Origin: Aquabacterium olei
GTDB lineage: Bacteria; Pseudomonadota; Gammaproteobacteria; Burkholderiales; Burkholderiaceae_C
Length of the DNA: 64,000 nt
Assembly (NCBI RefSeq): GCF_003100395.1
Contig: NZ_CP029210.1
Coordinates: 2,976,001-3,040,000, forward strand
Direction of reading: 5' to 3'
Shown here piece by piece: positions 46,414 to 60,430 of this stretch (within the stretch, counting starts at the first letter, position 1; each line of letters starts with the position of its first letter). A model generated the notes under the pieces. It had not been told where the DNA came from. It made no database searches and saw only the letters and a program-made list of their open reading frames with translations. The translations under genes were made by a program, and so were the position numbers.

Positions 46414-48020
46414 GCAAACTCCCTGATCCGTTCCGCGAAGGCCTGGCCCGCGGCTGGAAAGCCGTCAACGGTGAAACCGGTCTGCCCAGCCAGGTCGAAT
46501 GCGATGTCGTCATCGTGGGCAGCGGCGCCGGCGCCGGCATCACTGCCGAACTGCTCGTCAAGGCCGGCCTCGATGTCGTGCTGGTCGAAGAAGGCCCGCT
46601 GCGTACCAGCAGCGACTTCCGCCAGAAAGAGTCCGAGGCCTACGCCACCCTCTACCAGGACAGCGCCGGTCGCCGCACCGCGGATGGTGCAATCACCATC
46701 CTGCAGGGGCGCTGCGTGGGCGGCACGACCGTCATCAACTGGACGAGCTCGTTTCGCACGCCGGCCCAGACCCTCGCTTACTGGCAAAGCGAGTTCGGAC
46801 TGCAGGACTTCACCGAAGAGGCCCTGGCCCCGTGGTTCAAGCAGGCCGAGACGCGCCTCAACATGACCCCGTGGGAAGTGCCCGCCAACCCCAACAACGA
46901 GTTGCTGCGCACCGGGGCACGCAAACTGGGCATCCAGGCCGATGTGATCCCCCGCAACGTCAAGGGCTGCTGGAACCTCGGCTCGTGCGGCATGGGCTGC
47001 CCCACCAACGCGAAGCAGTCGATGCTGGTCACCACGCTGCCGACGGCCCTGGAGCGCGGTGCCCGTCTGTTCCATCAGACCCGCGCCGAAGGATTCGAGC
47101 TTGAAGGCGACAAGGTGAAGGCGCTGCTGTGTGCGCCCATCCGCATCAACGGCCAGAAGGTGTCCGACCAGTTGATGCGGGTCACCGCGCGCCACTATGT
47201 GGTGTCGGGCGGCGCGATCAACTCGCCCGCCCTGCTCAAACGCTCCAAGGTGCCAGACCCCCACGGCCTGCTCGGCACGCGCACCTTCCTGCACCCGGTG
47301 GCCTTCTCATCGGCGGTGTTCGACCAGCGCATCGAAGGCTGGGCTGGCGCGCCGCAGTCGATCTACTCCGATCACTTCGTGCACAACGCGCCGCTCGACG
47401 GCCCGATGGGCTACAAGCTTGAAGCCACCCCGATGCAGCCGGGCCTGACCTCGGTGCTGCTGGGCGGACACGGCCATCTGCTGGCCGAGCGCTTTGCGCA
47501 GTATCCGAACACGCAGATGATGCTCGCGCTGCTGCGAGACGGCTTCCATCCGGAGTCCGTCGGGGGCACGGTGTACCTCAACGTGGACGGCTCGCCGCTG
47601 CTGCACTACTCCTTGACCGACTACGTCCTGGAAGGCTTCCGCAGGGCGCTGGCCAGCATGGCCGAGGTGCAGTTTGCCGCTGGCGCCCGCAAGGTGTTGC
47701 CGCTGCACGAACAGGGTCAGCATTACACAAGCTGGGCTGAGGCCAAGGCAGCCATTGCCGCCTTCGACATGAAGCCCTACCTCGTTGGCGCGGGCAGCGC
47801 GCACGTCATGGGCGGCTGCCGGATGGGGGGCTCCGAGAAGCAGGGCGTGGTGCGCCCGGACGGCGTGCACTGGCAACTGGCCAACCTCTCGGTGCACGAC
47901 GGCTCGCTGTTTCCGACCAGCATCGGCGCCAATCCGCAGCTGTCGATCTACGGCACCGTGAACCGCATGGCGACGCAACTCGCCCGCCGTCTCAGCGGCA
48001 AGACCGTCGCGCTGGCCTGA
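46410..48020 (+). CDS. GMC-family FAD-dependent oxidoreductase
   Basis: A 536-residue flavoenzyme. The FAD-binding CDVVIVGSGAGAGITAELL begins at about residue 30, GGTTVINWTSSF holds the GMC signature 1, and the C-terminal GSAHVMGGCRMG and VHDGSLFPTSIGANP carry the catalytic base region. An internal cysteine cluster CWNLGSCGMGC resembles the long-chain alcohol oxidase branch. It has no signal peptide. With the preceding Tat-signal protein and divergent fadD, oxidation of a fatty alcohol or related lipid is a plausible inference. Confidence 0.85.
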   Translation: MSKLPDPFREGLARGWKAVNGETGLPSQVECDVVIVGSGAGAGITAELLVKAGLDVVLVEEGPLRTSSDFRQKESEAYATLYQDSAGRRTADGAITILQGRCVGGTTVINWTSSFRTPAQTLAYWQSEFGLQDFTEEALAPWFKQAETRLNMTPWEVPANPNNELLRTGARKLGIQADVIPRNVKGCWNLGSCGMGCPTNAKQSMLVTTLPTALERGARLFHQTRAEGFELEGDKVKALLCAPIRINGQKVSDQLMRVTARHYVVSGGAINSPALLKRSKVPDPHGLLGTRTFLHPVAFSSAVFDQRIEGWAGAPQSIYSDHFVHNAPLDGPMGYKLEATPMQPGLTSVLLGGHGHLLAERFAQYPNTQMMLALLRDGFHPESVGGTVYLNVDGSPLLHYSLTDYVLEGFRRALASMAEVQFAAGARKVLPLHEQGQHYTSWAEAKAAIAAFDMKPYLVGAGSAHVMGGCRMGGSEKQGVVRPDGVHWQLANLSVHDGSLFPTSIGANPQLSIYGTVNRMATQLARRLSGKTVALA

Positions 48021-48050
48021 AGCCAGGGGGCTTAAGCAGGCCCCAGAAAC

Positions 48051-48078
48051 ACAAAACCCCGCCAAGGCGGGGTTTTGT
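48051..48078. terminator. Bidirectional terminator between the GMC gene and ompA
   Basis: ACAAAACCCCGCC and GGCGGGGTTTTGT form a palindrome at 48051-48078, with runs of A or T at both ends. It can end both the plus-strand GMC gene and the minus-strand ompA gene. Confidence 0.85.
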
Positions 48079-48120
48079 TGTTGGAACCGGCCCCTCGCGG
48101 AGCCGGTGCACCAGCCAAGC

Positions 48121-48771
48121 TTACTTGTTGCGGGTGCCCACCACTTCGATCTCCACGCGGCGGTTCTTGGCGCGGCCTTCGGACGACTTGTTGTCGGCCA
48201 CAGGCTGCTTCTCGCCCTTGCCTTCGGTGTAAACGCGGGCAGCGTCGATGCCCTTGCCGGTCAGGTAGCTCTTGACGGCTTCCGAGCGACGGATCGACAG
48301 CTTTTGGTTGTAGGCGTCAGAGCCGACCGAGTCAGTGTGACCGACGGCAATGATGACTTCCAGATTCAGGCCCTTGACCTTGTCGGCCAGGTCGTCCAGC
48401 TTGGCCTTGCCTTCGGGCTTCAGCACTGCCTTGTCGAAGTCGAAGAAGGCGTCGGCTGCGAAGCTGACCTTCTCGGTGGCCGGGGCAACCACGGCGGGGG
48501 CGGGCGCGGGGGCGGGAGCCGGGGCCGGAGCAGCGGCCGGAGCCGGTGCCGGAGCAGCAGGAGCGGCCGGGGCGGGCACGCCGTCGCAACCCTGAACGCC
48601 CGTCTGCGGGGTCCAGAAATTGTCGCGCCAGCAGTATTCGTTGGTGCCGTTCTTCCACACGGTACCGTCGGTACCGCGCCAGTTGTCGGTGGTCGACTGG
48701 GCTTGGGCGAAAGCGCCACCCGTCAGGGCAACAGTAGCAAACAGCGCGGCAACTTTATTGAGTTTGTTCAT
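48121..48771 (-). CDS. OmpA-family outer membrane lipoprotein-like/peptidoglycan-binding protein
   Basis: A 216-residue protein. The signal peptide (MNKLNKVAALFATVALTGGAFA, cleaved near residue 22) is followed by a short domain with paired Trp and Cys residues, a Pro/Ala linker of about 30 residues and an OmpA_C domain (about residues 100-210; FFDFDKAVLKPEGKAKLDDL, GHTDSVGSDAYNQKLS). It has no eight-stranded beta-barrel like E. coli OmpA. It diverges from gyrA. The ATG at 48771 is fixed by the signal peptide. Confidence 0.92.
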   Translation of the reverse strand: MNKLNKVAALFATVALTGGAFAQAQSTTDNWRGTDGTVWKNGTNEYCWRDNFWTPQTGVQGCDGVPAPAAPAAPAPAPAAAPAPAPAPAPAPAVVAPATEKVSFAADAFFDFDKAVLKPEGKAKLDDLADKVKGLNLEVIIAVGHTDSVGSDAYNQKLSIRRSEAVKSYLTGKGIDAARVYTEGKGEKQPVADNKSSEGRAKNRRVEIEVVGTRNK

Positions 48772-49092
48772 GCGAATCCTCACGTGTAAGACGCAGCATT
48801 GGACTGCGAAGCGCCCTGCCTGGGCAATTAGCCGAAAAGCTAACGGTGAAAGGGGGTAACCCTTTGGGGGCTGACACGAACCATTGTGCCATAGCGGAAA
48901 TGACACTCAATGAGGCGTCCGTACTGCACGAACACGGCCGCCGACTTGTTGCGCGAGGGAGACAATCCAGGCCAATTACAATGGATCGTTCAGCCCCGCC
49001 CCCTCTGACACAGGGGGCGGCGGGGTCCATGGAAGCCCGTCGTGGTGTCCAGCCTCCCGGCTGCACCGCTCCTTCTCGCCGACCGAGTCCGC
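48772..49092. other. 321-bp divergent intergenic region between ompA and gyrA
   Basis: No gene is seen here. The minus strand holds TTGAGT (plus-strand 48905-48910), 16 bp and CACAAT (48883-48888) as a likely ompA promoter with a leader of about 105 nt. The plus strand holds TACAAT at 48977-48982, the likely -10 for gyrA, giving a leader of about 100 nt. A short GC-rich inverted repeat CCCCTCTG / CAGGGGGC around 49000-49017 lies in the gyrA leader. Confidence 0.5.
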
Positions 49093-51723
<2,631 letters not shown>

Positions 51724-51747
51724 TGATCTGACACCAAGCGAGTTGCG

Positions 51748-51772
51748 CCCCGTCGCACAGGCGGGGTTTTCC
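51748..51772 (+). terminator. Terminator of gyrA
   Basis: CCCCG (51748-51752) and CGGGG (51762-51766) with a 9-nt loop are followed by TTTTCC. Confidence 0.6.
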
Positions 51773-51799
51773 TTCTCTCACGGACACCAAGGACCGAAC

Positions 51800-52408
51800 A
51801 TGAAGCTGACGAAAACGGTGTGGGCTGCGGCCATCGCCTCGACCCTGATGGCGACCAGCCTGGGTGCGCATGCCGAAAGCAAGAAGGAGCTGGTTCAGAA
51901 GCTGCTGACCCTCCAGCAACCCGCACTTGAAGGCACCGCCCGCGGCCTGGCCGAGAACCCGGCCCGCCAACTCGCCGGCGCGGCGCAGCCGGTCCTGGCC
52001 CAGGCTGTCCCGGAAGACAAGCGTGAAGCCACTGCCAAGCAGATCGACGCCGAGATCCGAAAGTACCTGGACGTGGCCATCCCGGTGCTGCGCAGCACCA
52101 CGGTCAAGCTCAGCCAGAGCGTGATCGGCCCGATGTTCGAAGAGCGCTTCACCGAAGACGAGCTGCGCCAGCTGGTCACCATGCTCGAGTCGCCCGTGCT
52201 CAAGAAGTACCAGGGGCTGCTGCCCGAGATGAGCAATGCGCTGGTCGAGAAGGTGGTGCAGGAAGCACGCCCGCAGGTCGACCCCAAGCTGCAGGCCGCC
52301 CAGCAGAACATCCGCAAGATTCTGGACACCGCGACCGGCGGCAAGCTGAGCGGCGGCCAATCCAGCCAGCCCGCTCCGGCCACCAAGCCCGCCCCCGCCA
52401 AGAAGTGA
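51800..52408 (+). CDS. Exported DUF2059 protein
   Basis: A 202-residue secreted helical protein. The signal peptide [20 protein letters not shown] is followed by AHA and a mature start near ESKKELVQ. The DUF2059 helices, with [20 protein letters not shown] and [15 protein letters not shown], span about residues 75-165. The C-terminus is a Lys/Pro/Ala tail. Function is unknown. It lies between gyrA and serC as in many Burkholderiales. Confidence 0.85.
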   Translation: MKLTKTVWAAAIASTLMATSLGAHAESKKELVQKLLTLQQPALEGTARGLAENPARQLAGAAQPVLAQAVPEDKREATAKQIDAEIRKYLDVAIPVLRSTTVKLSQSVIGPMFEERFTEDELRQLVTMLESPVLKKYQGLLPEMSNALVEKVVQEARPQVDPKLQAAQQNIRKILDTATGGKLSGGQSSQPAPATKPAPAKK

Positions 52409-52457
52409 CCCTCCCCAACCCGGCCGCGCGCCGGGTTCGTTCCCATCGGATTGCCCC

Positions 52458-53564
52458 ATGACGCGTCCTTTCAATTTCTCGGCTGGCCCGGCCACGCTGC
52501 CCGAAGACGTTCTGCAACAGGCCGCCGCGGAGATGCTGGACTGGCACGGCAGCGGCATGGGCGTCATGGAGATGAGCCACCGCGGCAAGGAGTTCATCTC
52601 GATCGCGCAGCAGGCCGAAGCCGATCTGCGCGAGATCCTCTCGATCCCGGCGAACTACAAGGTCCTGTTCATGCAGGGCGGCGCCATCGCCGAGAACGCC
52701 ATCCTGCCGATGAACCTGTCGCGGGGCGCGCGCGCCGATTACGTGATCACCGGTTCGTGGTCGCAGAAATCGGCCAAGGAAGCGCGCACGTACTGCGACG
52801 TGCACGTGGCGGCCACCAACGAGGCCGACCTGCACACGCGCATGCCCGCCTATGGCAGCTGGCAGCTGTCGAAGGACGCGGCCTATGTGCACGTATGCAG
52901 CAATGAAACCATCCACGGCGTGGAGATGCACGAGCTGCCCGACCTGAAGGCCCTCGGCTCGGACGCGCCGCTGGTGATCGACTGTTCGTCGCACCTCGCT
53001 TCCCGCCCGCTCGACTGGTCCCGCGTGGCTGTCGCTTACGGCGGCGCACAGAAGAACATCGGCCCCTCGGGTCTGACGCTGGTGATCGTCCGGGAAGACT
53101 TGCTGGGCCGCGCCCTACCCATCACCCCGTCAGCCTTCGACTACCAGACGGTGGCCAAGAACGACTCGATGTACAACACGCCGCCGACCTATGCGTGGTA
53201 CATCGCCGGCCTCGTGTTCCAGTGGGTCAAGCGCCAGACCGAGGGCGCGCTCACCGGGCTGGCCGCGGTCGAGGCCCGCAACATCGCCAAGGCGGCGCTG
53301 CTGTACGACTACATCGATGGCTCCGGCTTCTACGAGAACCGCGTGGCGGTCGACTGTCGTTCGCGCATGAACGTGCCGTTCTTCCTGAAGAACGAGACGC
53401 TCAACGACGCCTTCCTGGCTGACGCCAAGGAAGCGGGCCTGCTTCAGCTCAAGGGCCACAAGAGCGTGGGCGGCATGCGGGCCTCGGTCTATAACGCGAT
53501 GCCGCTGGCGGGCGTGCAGGCGCTGGTCGACTTCATGAAGCACTTCGCACGCACCCATGGCTGA
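52458..53564 (+). CDS. serC: Phosphoserine aminotransferase
   Basis: A 368-residue PLP enzyme that makes 3-phosphoserine from 3-phosphohydroxypyruvate and also acts in pyridoxal phosphate synthesis. [18 protein letters not shown], the [15 protein letters not shown] region and [13 protein letters not shown] (PLP lysine) are intact. pheA overlaps its last codons by 8 nt, so expression is coupled. Confidence 0.97.
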   Translation: MTRPFNFSAGPATLPEDVLQQAAAEMLDWHGSGMGVMEMSHRGKEFISIAQQAEADLREILSIPANYKVLFMQGGAIAENAILPMNLSRGARADYVITGSWSQKSAKEARTYCDVHVAATNEADLHTRMPAYGSWQLSKDAAYVHVCSNETIHGVEMHELPDLKALGSDAPLVIDCSSHLASRPLDWSRVAVAYGGAQKNIGPSGLTLVIVREDLLGRALPITPSAFDYQTVAKNDSMYNTPPTYAWYIAGLVFQWVKRQTEGALTGLAAVEARNIAKAALLYDYIDGSGFYENRVAVDCRSRMNVPFFLKNETLNDAFLADAKEAGLLQLKGHKSVGGMRASVYNAMPLAGVQALVDFMKHFARTHG

Positions 53565-54696
53565 GCCCCTCGACGCCCACTATCAACCCGATGGCCGGCC
53601 GGTCGACGAGCAGCTGGCCGACCTGCGCGTGCGCATCGACGCGCTCGATGTCGAGCTGCTGAGTCTGCTCAATGCGCGCGCGCGGCTTGCTCAGGCGGTG
53701 GGCGAGGTCAAGAAGATCGACGGCTCGCCGGTGTTCCGGCCCGATCGTGAACTGCAGGTGATCGAAGGCCTGAAACAGCGCAATCCCGGCCCGGTCCTGC
53801 CCGAGAGCATCGGCCCGATCTGGCGCGAAGTCATGTCAGCCTGTCGCGCACTGGAAGCCAAGCAGCGCGTGGCCTTCCTCGGGCCGGCAGGCACGTTCAC
53901 CGAGCAGGCGATGTACAACTACTTCGGCTCGTCCATCGAACCGATTGCCTGCTCGAGCTTCGACGAGATCTTCCGGGCGGCCGCCTCGGGCTCGGCCGAC
54001 TACGGTGTCGTGCCGATCGAGAACTCCACCGAAGGCGTGGTCGCCCGCACGCTCGATCTGCTGCTGCAGTCGTCGCTGACCATCATGGGTGAGACCAGCC
54101 TGGCCGTGCAGCACAACCTGCTGCGCAAGGACCCCGGCCGCGACGGCATCCGGGTGGTCACCGCGCACCCGCAGGCGCTGGCGCAATGCCAGGGCTGGCT
54201 CAGCCAGAACCTGCCACATGCCGAGCGCCGCGCGGTGGCCAGCAATGCCGAAGGCGCCCGCCTGGCCGCCGCCGACCCGAGCTTTGCCGCTCTGGCCAGC
54301 GAGCGCGCCGCGTCAATGTTCGGCCTGCACGTCGTGCAGCGCGCCGTGCAGGACGAGGCCAACAACCGCACGCGCTTCTTCATCCTCACGCCGGCCGAGA
54401 AGCACAAGCCGGCAGGGCCCACGGGTCGCGACTGCATCAGCCTCGCGGTCTCGGTGCCCAACAAACCCGGTGCGGTGCACGACATGCTGGTGCCGCTCAA
54501 GCAGCACGGCGTGTCGATGAACCGCATCGAATCCCGCCCGGCCCGCTCCGGCCAGTGGGAATACGTCTTCTTCGTCGACATCGTCGGCCATCCGGACACC
54601 CCCAATGTGGCCGCCGCGCTGGAAGCGCTGCGCGCGCAAGTCTCGTTCATCAAGGTGCTCGGCAGCTACCCGCTGGATGCACACGGATCTCACTGA
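53557..54696 (+). CDS. pheA: Bifunctional chorismate mutase/prephenate dehydratase
   Basis: A 379-residue P-protein. The N-terminal chorismate mutase AroQ domain (about residues 20-105, [20 protein letters not shown]), the dehydratase domain ([20 protein letters not shown]) and the C-terminal ACT regulatory domain with [15 protein letters not shown] and NRIESRPAR are all present, implying feedback control by phenylalanine. It overlaps serC by 8 nt. Confidence 0.96.
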   Translation: MAEPLDAHYQPDGRPVDEQLADLRVRIDALDVELLSLLNARARLAQAVGEVKKIDGSPVFRPDRELQVIEGLKQRNPGPVLPESIGPIWREVMSACRALEAKQRVAFLGPAGTFTEQAMYNYFGSSIEPIACSSFDEIFRAAASGSADYGVVPIENSTEGVVARTLDLLLQSSLTIMGETSLAVQHNLLRKDPGRDGIRVVTAHPQALAQCQGWLSQNLPHAERRAVASNAEGARLAAADPSFAALASERAASMFGLHVVQRAVQDEANNRTRFFILTPAEKHKPAGPTGRDCISLAVSVPNKPGAVHDMLVPLKQHGVSMNRIESRPARSGQWEYVFFVDIVGHPDTPNVAAALEALRAQVSFIKVLGSYPLDAHGSH

Positions 54697-54708
54697 AAGC
54701 GCTGTCCC

Positions 54709-55590
54709 ATGTTCAACCAACTCGGTCTGATCGGGTGCGGCCTGATGGGCGGCTCCTTCGCCCTCGCCCTCAAGAAAGCCGGCCTGGTCAAGCGGGTCAT
54801 CGGTTACAGCAAGTCGCCCTCCACCGTCGAGAAGGCCCGCCGACTGGGCGTGATCGACATCGCCGCCGAATCCGCCCTGCTGGCCGTGTCCGGCTCCGAC
54901 ATCGTGCTGATTGCCGTGCCGGTGGCCGCCACCGAAGCCACCTTCAAGGCCATCCGCCACCTGGTGGACCCGACCGTGCTGATGATGGATGTGGGCTCGA
55001 CCAAGCGGGACGTGGTCGACGCCGCGCGCCGCGTGCTGAAGGAGCGACTGCCGGGCTTTGTGCCCGCACACCCGATTGCCGGCCGCGAGGTGGCGGGCAT
55101 CGAGCACGCCGATGCCGCGCTCTATCAGGGCCGCAAGACCATTCTGACGCCCCTGCCGCAGACCAATCCCCTGCTGGTGCAACGCGCCACCGACGCCTGG
55201 TCGGCCGTGGGCTGCCAGGTGCTGAAGATGACGCCCGAGCACCACGATGCCGCCTTCGCGGCCGTGAGCCACCTGCCTCACCTGCTGGCCTTCGCTTACA
55301 TGAACGCGATGGCCGAGCAGCCTGCCGGGCAGGAGTACCTCTCGCTGGCCGGCCCCGGTTTCCGGGACTTCAGCCGCATCGCAGCGAGCGACCCCACTGT
55401 CTGGCGGGACATCCTGCTGTCCAACCGGGAAGAAATCCTGAAACAATCCGAGGCTTTCCGCCACGCGCTCGAATTGATGGAGCGCCAGATGCGCGACTGG
55501 AATGGCCCCGCGCTGCAGGAACTGATCCAGTCGGCTTCCGACGCCCGCAGCCAGTGGCACCTGGGCCCCAAGCCCGCCGCCTCCCGCTGA
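54709..55590 (+). CDS. tyrA: Prephenate dehydrogenase
   Basis: A 293-residue NAD(P)-dependent enzyme of tyrosine biosynthesis. The Rossmann start LGLIGCGLMGGSFALALKKAG, the DVGSTKRDVV segment, HPIAGREVAGIEHA and SHLPHLLAFAYMNA are typical. No separate histidinol-phosphate aminotransferase gene (hisC) lies between pheA and tyrA, unlike in some relatives. It is 12 bp after pheA. Confidence 0.95.
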   Translation: MFNQLGLIGCGLMGGSFALALKKAGLVKRVIGYSKSPSTVEKARRLGVIDIAAESALLAVSGSDIVLIAVPVAATEATFKAIRHLVDPTVLMMDVGSTKRDVVDAARRVLKERLPGFVPAHPIAGREVAGIEHADAALYQGRKTILTPLPQTNPLLVQRATDAWSAVGCQVLKMTPEHHDAAFAAVSHLPHLLAFAYMNAMAEQPAGQEYLSLAGPGFRDFSRIAASDPTVWRDILLSNREEILKQSEAFRHALELMERQMRDWNGPALQELIQSASDARSQWHLGPKPAASR

Positions 55591-55620
55591 GCGCCGTGCG
55601 CGCTCACCCGCTTGCCTCGC

Positions 55621-57666
55621 ATGTACACCACCGCTTTTCTTGATCTGCCGCCCCTGCTGTCTGCCGGTGGCACCATCCGGCTGCCAGGCTCCAAGAGCAT
55701 CTCCAACCGCGTGCTGCTGCTGGCTGGCCTGAGCGCCGGCACCACCGTCGTGCACGACCTCCTGGCGTCCGACGACACCCGCGTGATGCTCGAGGCGCTG
55801 CGCACCCTGGGCTGCACCGTGGAGCAGGACGGCGACACCGTGTCGATCACCGGCCTGGCCGGGCAGCTGTCGGCGCTGAACGCCCAGCTCTTCCTGGGCA
55901 ACGCCGGCACGGCCATGCGCCCCCTGACGGCGGCCCTCGCGCTGCTGTCGGCCACCCAGGGCGGTGTCTTCGAACTCAGCGGCATTCCGCGCATGCATGA
56001 GCGCCCCATCGGCGACCTGATCGACGCCCTTCGGCCGCTCGGCTGCCACATCGAGTGCCTGGGCAACGAGGGCTATCCGCCACTGCGCCTGGCCGGCGGC
56101 AAGCTCCATCTGGCCGACCCGATCAAGGTGCGCGGCGACGTCTCCAGCCAGTTCCTCACGGCGTTGCTGCTGGCCCTGCCACTGGTGTCGCAACAGCAGG
56201 ATCTGGTCATCGAGGTGGTCGGTGAGCTGATCTCCAAACCCTACATCGAGATCACGCTCAACCTGCTGGAACGCTTCGGCATCGCCGTGCGCCGCGAGGG
56301 CTGGTCGCGCTTCACCATTCCGCAGGGCAGCCACTATCAGTCCCCCGGTGAAATCCACGTCGAGGCCGATGCGTCCTCGGCCTCCTATTTCATCGCGCTC
56401 GGCGCACTGGCCGCGACCGAGCAGCCGGTCCGCATCGAGGGGGTGGGCGCCGCCTCCATTCAGGGCGACATCCGCTTCATCGAAGCGGCCGAGGCCATGG
56501 GCGCGCAGGTCACTTCCGGCCCCAACTGGCTGGAAGTGCGCCGCGGCGCCTGGCCGCTCAAGGCCATCACGCTCGACTGCAACCACATCCCCGATGCGGC
56601 CATGACGCTGGCCGTGATGGCGCTGTACGCCCGGGGCACCACCCGCCTGACCAACATCGCCAGCTGGCGCGTGAAGGAAACCGACCGCATCGCCGCCATG
56701 GCCACCGAGCTGCGCAAGCTGGGCGCCACCGTGGTAGAGGGTGAAGACTTCATCGAGGTCACGCCCCCGGCCAAGGCCTGCTGGGAACACGCGAGCATCC
56801 ACACCTACGACGACCACCGCATGGCGATGTGCTTCTCGCTGGCGGCGTTCAACCCGCTGGCGCCCACCGCCACGCCGAACGCCCCGGTGTCCGTCCGCAT
56901 CGAAGACCCCCGCTGCGTCGCCAAGACCTTCCCGGACTACTTCGAAGCCCTGTTCCAGGTGGCCCGCACGCGGCCCGACCTGATCCCCGTGATCACGATC
57001 GACGGCCCCACCGCCTCGGGCAAGGGCACGCTGGCCAGCAGCCTGGCCACCCGCCTGGGTTATCGTTTCCTGGATTCGGGCTCGCTCTACCGCATCGCCG
57101 CACTGCTGGCGATGGAAGCCGGGGTCGATCTGGACGATGGCCGCCAGGTCGAAATGCTGGCGCGCCGCGTCGGCCACAGCATTCCGTTGCATTTCGACGG
57201 CGAACACGTCTGGCTGGACGGCCGCGATGTGGGAGCCGACCTGCGCCGCGAGGAAGTCGGCCAGGCCGCCTCGCGCATTTCGGCCAACCCCGGCGTGCGC
57301 CAGGCGCTGCTGGATCTGCAGAAGGCCTTCCGCGCCCTGCCGGGCCTGGTTGCCGATGGGCGCGACATGGGCACGGTGGTGTTCCCCGACGCCTCGCTGA
57401 AGGTCTTTCTCACGGCCTCGGTGGCCCAGCGCGCCGAGCGCCGGTATAAGCAATTGATTTCCAAAGGCTTTTCTGCTAACCTGAAAGAGATTTGCGCTGA
57501 TTTGGAAGCGCGTGACCTGCGGGATCGAACCCGCGCGGTGGCGCCGCTCAAGCCGGCTGCAGATGCCCGAAGCCTCGACAACTCGGCGCTGTCCATCGAC
57601 GAATCGGTGGACACCGTGCTGAACTCGTGGGTCGAGGGCTGGCCTCACGTGATCGTGAAGCCCTGA
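55621..57666 (+). CDS. aroA-cmk: Fused 3-phosphoshikimate 1-carboxyvinyltransferase / cytidylate kinase
   Basis: A 681-residue fusion. Residues 1 to about 450 are EPSP synthase: [44 protein letters not shown] and [13 protein letters not shown]. From about residue 456 the cytidylate kinase begins with [15 protein letters not shown], followed by [11 protein letters not shown] and [10 protein letters not shown], with no stop or frameshift between. It makes the shikimate enzyme and the CMP kinase on one chain. The ATG at 55621 is preferred to a TTG three codons upstream. rpsA follows. Confidence 0.95.
   Translation: MYTTAFLDLPPLLSAGGTIRLPGSKSISNRVLLLAGLSAGTTVVHDLLASDDTRVMLEALRTLGCTVEQDGDTVSITGLAGQLSALNAQLFLGNAGTAMRPLTAALALLSATQGGVFELSGIPRMHERPIGDLIDALRPLGCHIECLGNEGYPPLRLAGGKLHLADPIKVRGDVSSQFLTALLLALPLVSQQQDLVIEVVGELISKPYIEITLNLLERFGIAVRREGWSRFTIPQGSHYQSPGEIHVEADASSASYFIALGALAATEQPVRIEGVGAASIQGDIRFIEAAEAMGAQVTSGPNWLEVRRGAWPLKAITLDCNHIPDAAMTLAVMALYARGTTRLTNIASWRVKETDRIAAMATELRKLGATVVEGEDFIEVTPPAKACWEHASIHTYDDHRMAMCFSLAAFNPLAPTATPNAPVSVRIEDPRCVAKTFPDYFEALFQVARTRPDLIPVITIDGPTASGKGTLASSLATRLGYRFLDSGSLYRIAALLAMEAGVDLDDGRQVEMLARRVGHSIPLHFDGEHVWLDGRDVGADLRREEVGQAASRISANPGVRQALLDLQKAFRALPGLVADGRDMGTVVFPDASLKVFLTASVAQRAERRYKQLISKGFSANLKEICADLEARDLRDRTRAVAPLKPAADARSLDNSALSIDESVDTVLNSWVEGWPHVIVKP
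57454..57482 (+). promoter_or_regulatory. Possible internal promoter for rpsA inside cmk
   Basis: TTGATT, an exact 17-bp spacer and TAACCT with a TGC extension just before it, in an AT-rich patch of the cmk coding region. It could supply extra transcription of rpsA. Confidence 0.4.
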
Positions 57667-57825
57667 CAAGGCTGTGACATCCGGCGTCTGCTGCCAGGCA
57701 GGCGCTACGCGCAAGCAGGGGTCGGCGCCAAGCCGGCCTGGGTGTCATGTTCTTCAACCCAACCCGTTCCGTCGTTCCTGTCGGCGTGAACGTTTCCGCT
57801 GGTTTGCGCCAGCACAGGAAATTCC

Positions 57826-59511
<1,686 letters not shown>

Positions 59512-59533
59512 TCCCGGCTGACGTTCCAAGCAC

Positions 59534-59585
59534 GACACCCGTTGTGCCTGGCCCCTGGGGGCCATCGCACACGGGGGTTGTGATG
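59534..59585 (+). terminator. Probable terminator/structured region after rpsA
   Basis: A large imperfect hairpin: CACCCG, TTGTGC and an inner GGCCCCTGGGGGCC are followed by GCACACGGGGG and only a short T-run. It may end or attenuate transcription between rpsA and ihfB. Confidence 0.4.
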
Positions 59586-59668
59586 AGCGCGGCGCCTGTC
59601 TTCCTGACGGTGCCGGTGCTCATCACAGCCTCCACAAGAGGCAATTAGCCGATTGCCGACGTCCCGAC

Positions 59669-59998
59669 ATGACCCGATCCGACCTCGTGGCCCGACTGGC
59701 CGAGCGCTTTGGCCAGCTCACGCAACGTGACGCCGAATTCGCCGTCAAGACCATCCTGGACGCCATGTCCGACGCACTGGCCCGAGGCCACCGCATCGAG
59801 ATTCGCGGCTTTGGCAGCTTTTCGATCAACCGCCGACCGCCACGCATGGGCCGCAACCCGCGCTCCGGCGAGCAGGTGCTGATCCCGGAAAAGCTCGTTC
59901 CGCACTTCAAACCCGGCAAAGCCCTGCGCGAAGGGGTGGATACTCGCGGTGAGGCCACTGAGGCCGACACCCCGTCCACCGACCCATCACGGAGCTGA
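59669..59998 (+). CDS. ihfB: Integration host factor subunit beta
   Basis: A 109-residue DNA-bending protein, heterodimer partner of IhfA. The conserved [16 protein letters not shown] start, [20 protein letters not shown] arm and [15 protein letters not shown] are intact. It carries an extra 15-residue acidic C-terminal tail. It follows rpsA and precedes lapA by 7 bp, the usual order. Confidence 0.96.
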   Translation: MTRSDLVARLAERFGQLTQRDAEFAVKTILDAMSDALARGHRIEIRGFGSFSINRRPPRMGRNPRSGEQVLIPEKLVPHFKPGKALREGVDTRGEATEADTPSTDPSRS

Positions 59999-60005
59999 CC
60001 TGCCC

Positions 60006-60371
60006 ATGCTGCGCACCCTGAACTGGCTGTTTCGCGCCCTGCTGTTCTTCATCCTGTTCGCGTTCGCGCTGAACAACCAGCACGTCGTGCAACTCAAGTG
60101 GTTCATGGGCTACCAGTGGGAGGCGCCCATGGTCTTCATCGTGCTCGGCATGTTTGCCCTGGGCTGTGTGGCTGGCGTACTCGCCATGGTGCCCAGCTGG
60201 TGGCGCCACCGCCGGGACGCCCGCCACCGCGCCCACCTGCAGCCCGAACCGCAGGCCCCTGTGCAGAGCGGCAAGGGCACGCCTACCGCAGCCGGTACCG
60301 ACGCCGCGACCTTGCCTGTCGAGCTGCCTTTCCCCCCGGACATGCCTGCCCCGCGCAAGCCGGCACGCTGA
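60006..60371 (+). CDS. lapA: LapA family (DUF1049) inner-membrane protein
   Basis: A 121-residue protein with two membrane helices (about residues 5-22 and 43-65) and a cytoplasmic Pro/Ala-rich tail. It matches LapA, which works with LapB in controlling LpxC and LPS assembly. The ATG at 60006 is chosen because the first helix begins right after it. It lies between ihfB and lapB. Confidence 0.88.
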   Translation: MLRTLNWLFRALLFFILFAFALNNQHVVQLKWFMGYQWEAPMVFIVLGMFALGCVAGVLAMVPSWWRHRRDARHRAHLQPEPQAPVQSGKGTPTAAGTDAATLPVELPFPPDMPAPRKPAR

Positions 60372-60430
60372 CCTTCGGCCACCCGGGCCGTTCACCGCTT
60401 CCACCTGCCCGCCTGGCGGGCCCGTGACCC

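Noticed and set aside
54313..57714. An 1133-codon open frame antisense to pheA, tyrA and aroA-cmk
   Set aside because: It crosses three well-supported genes and lacks any protein motif; the length reflects few stops in a GC-rich antisense frame.
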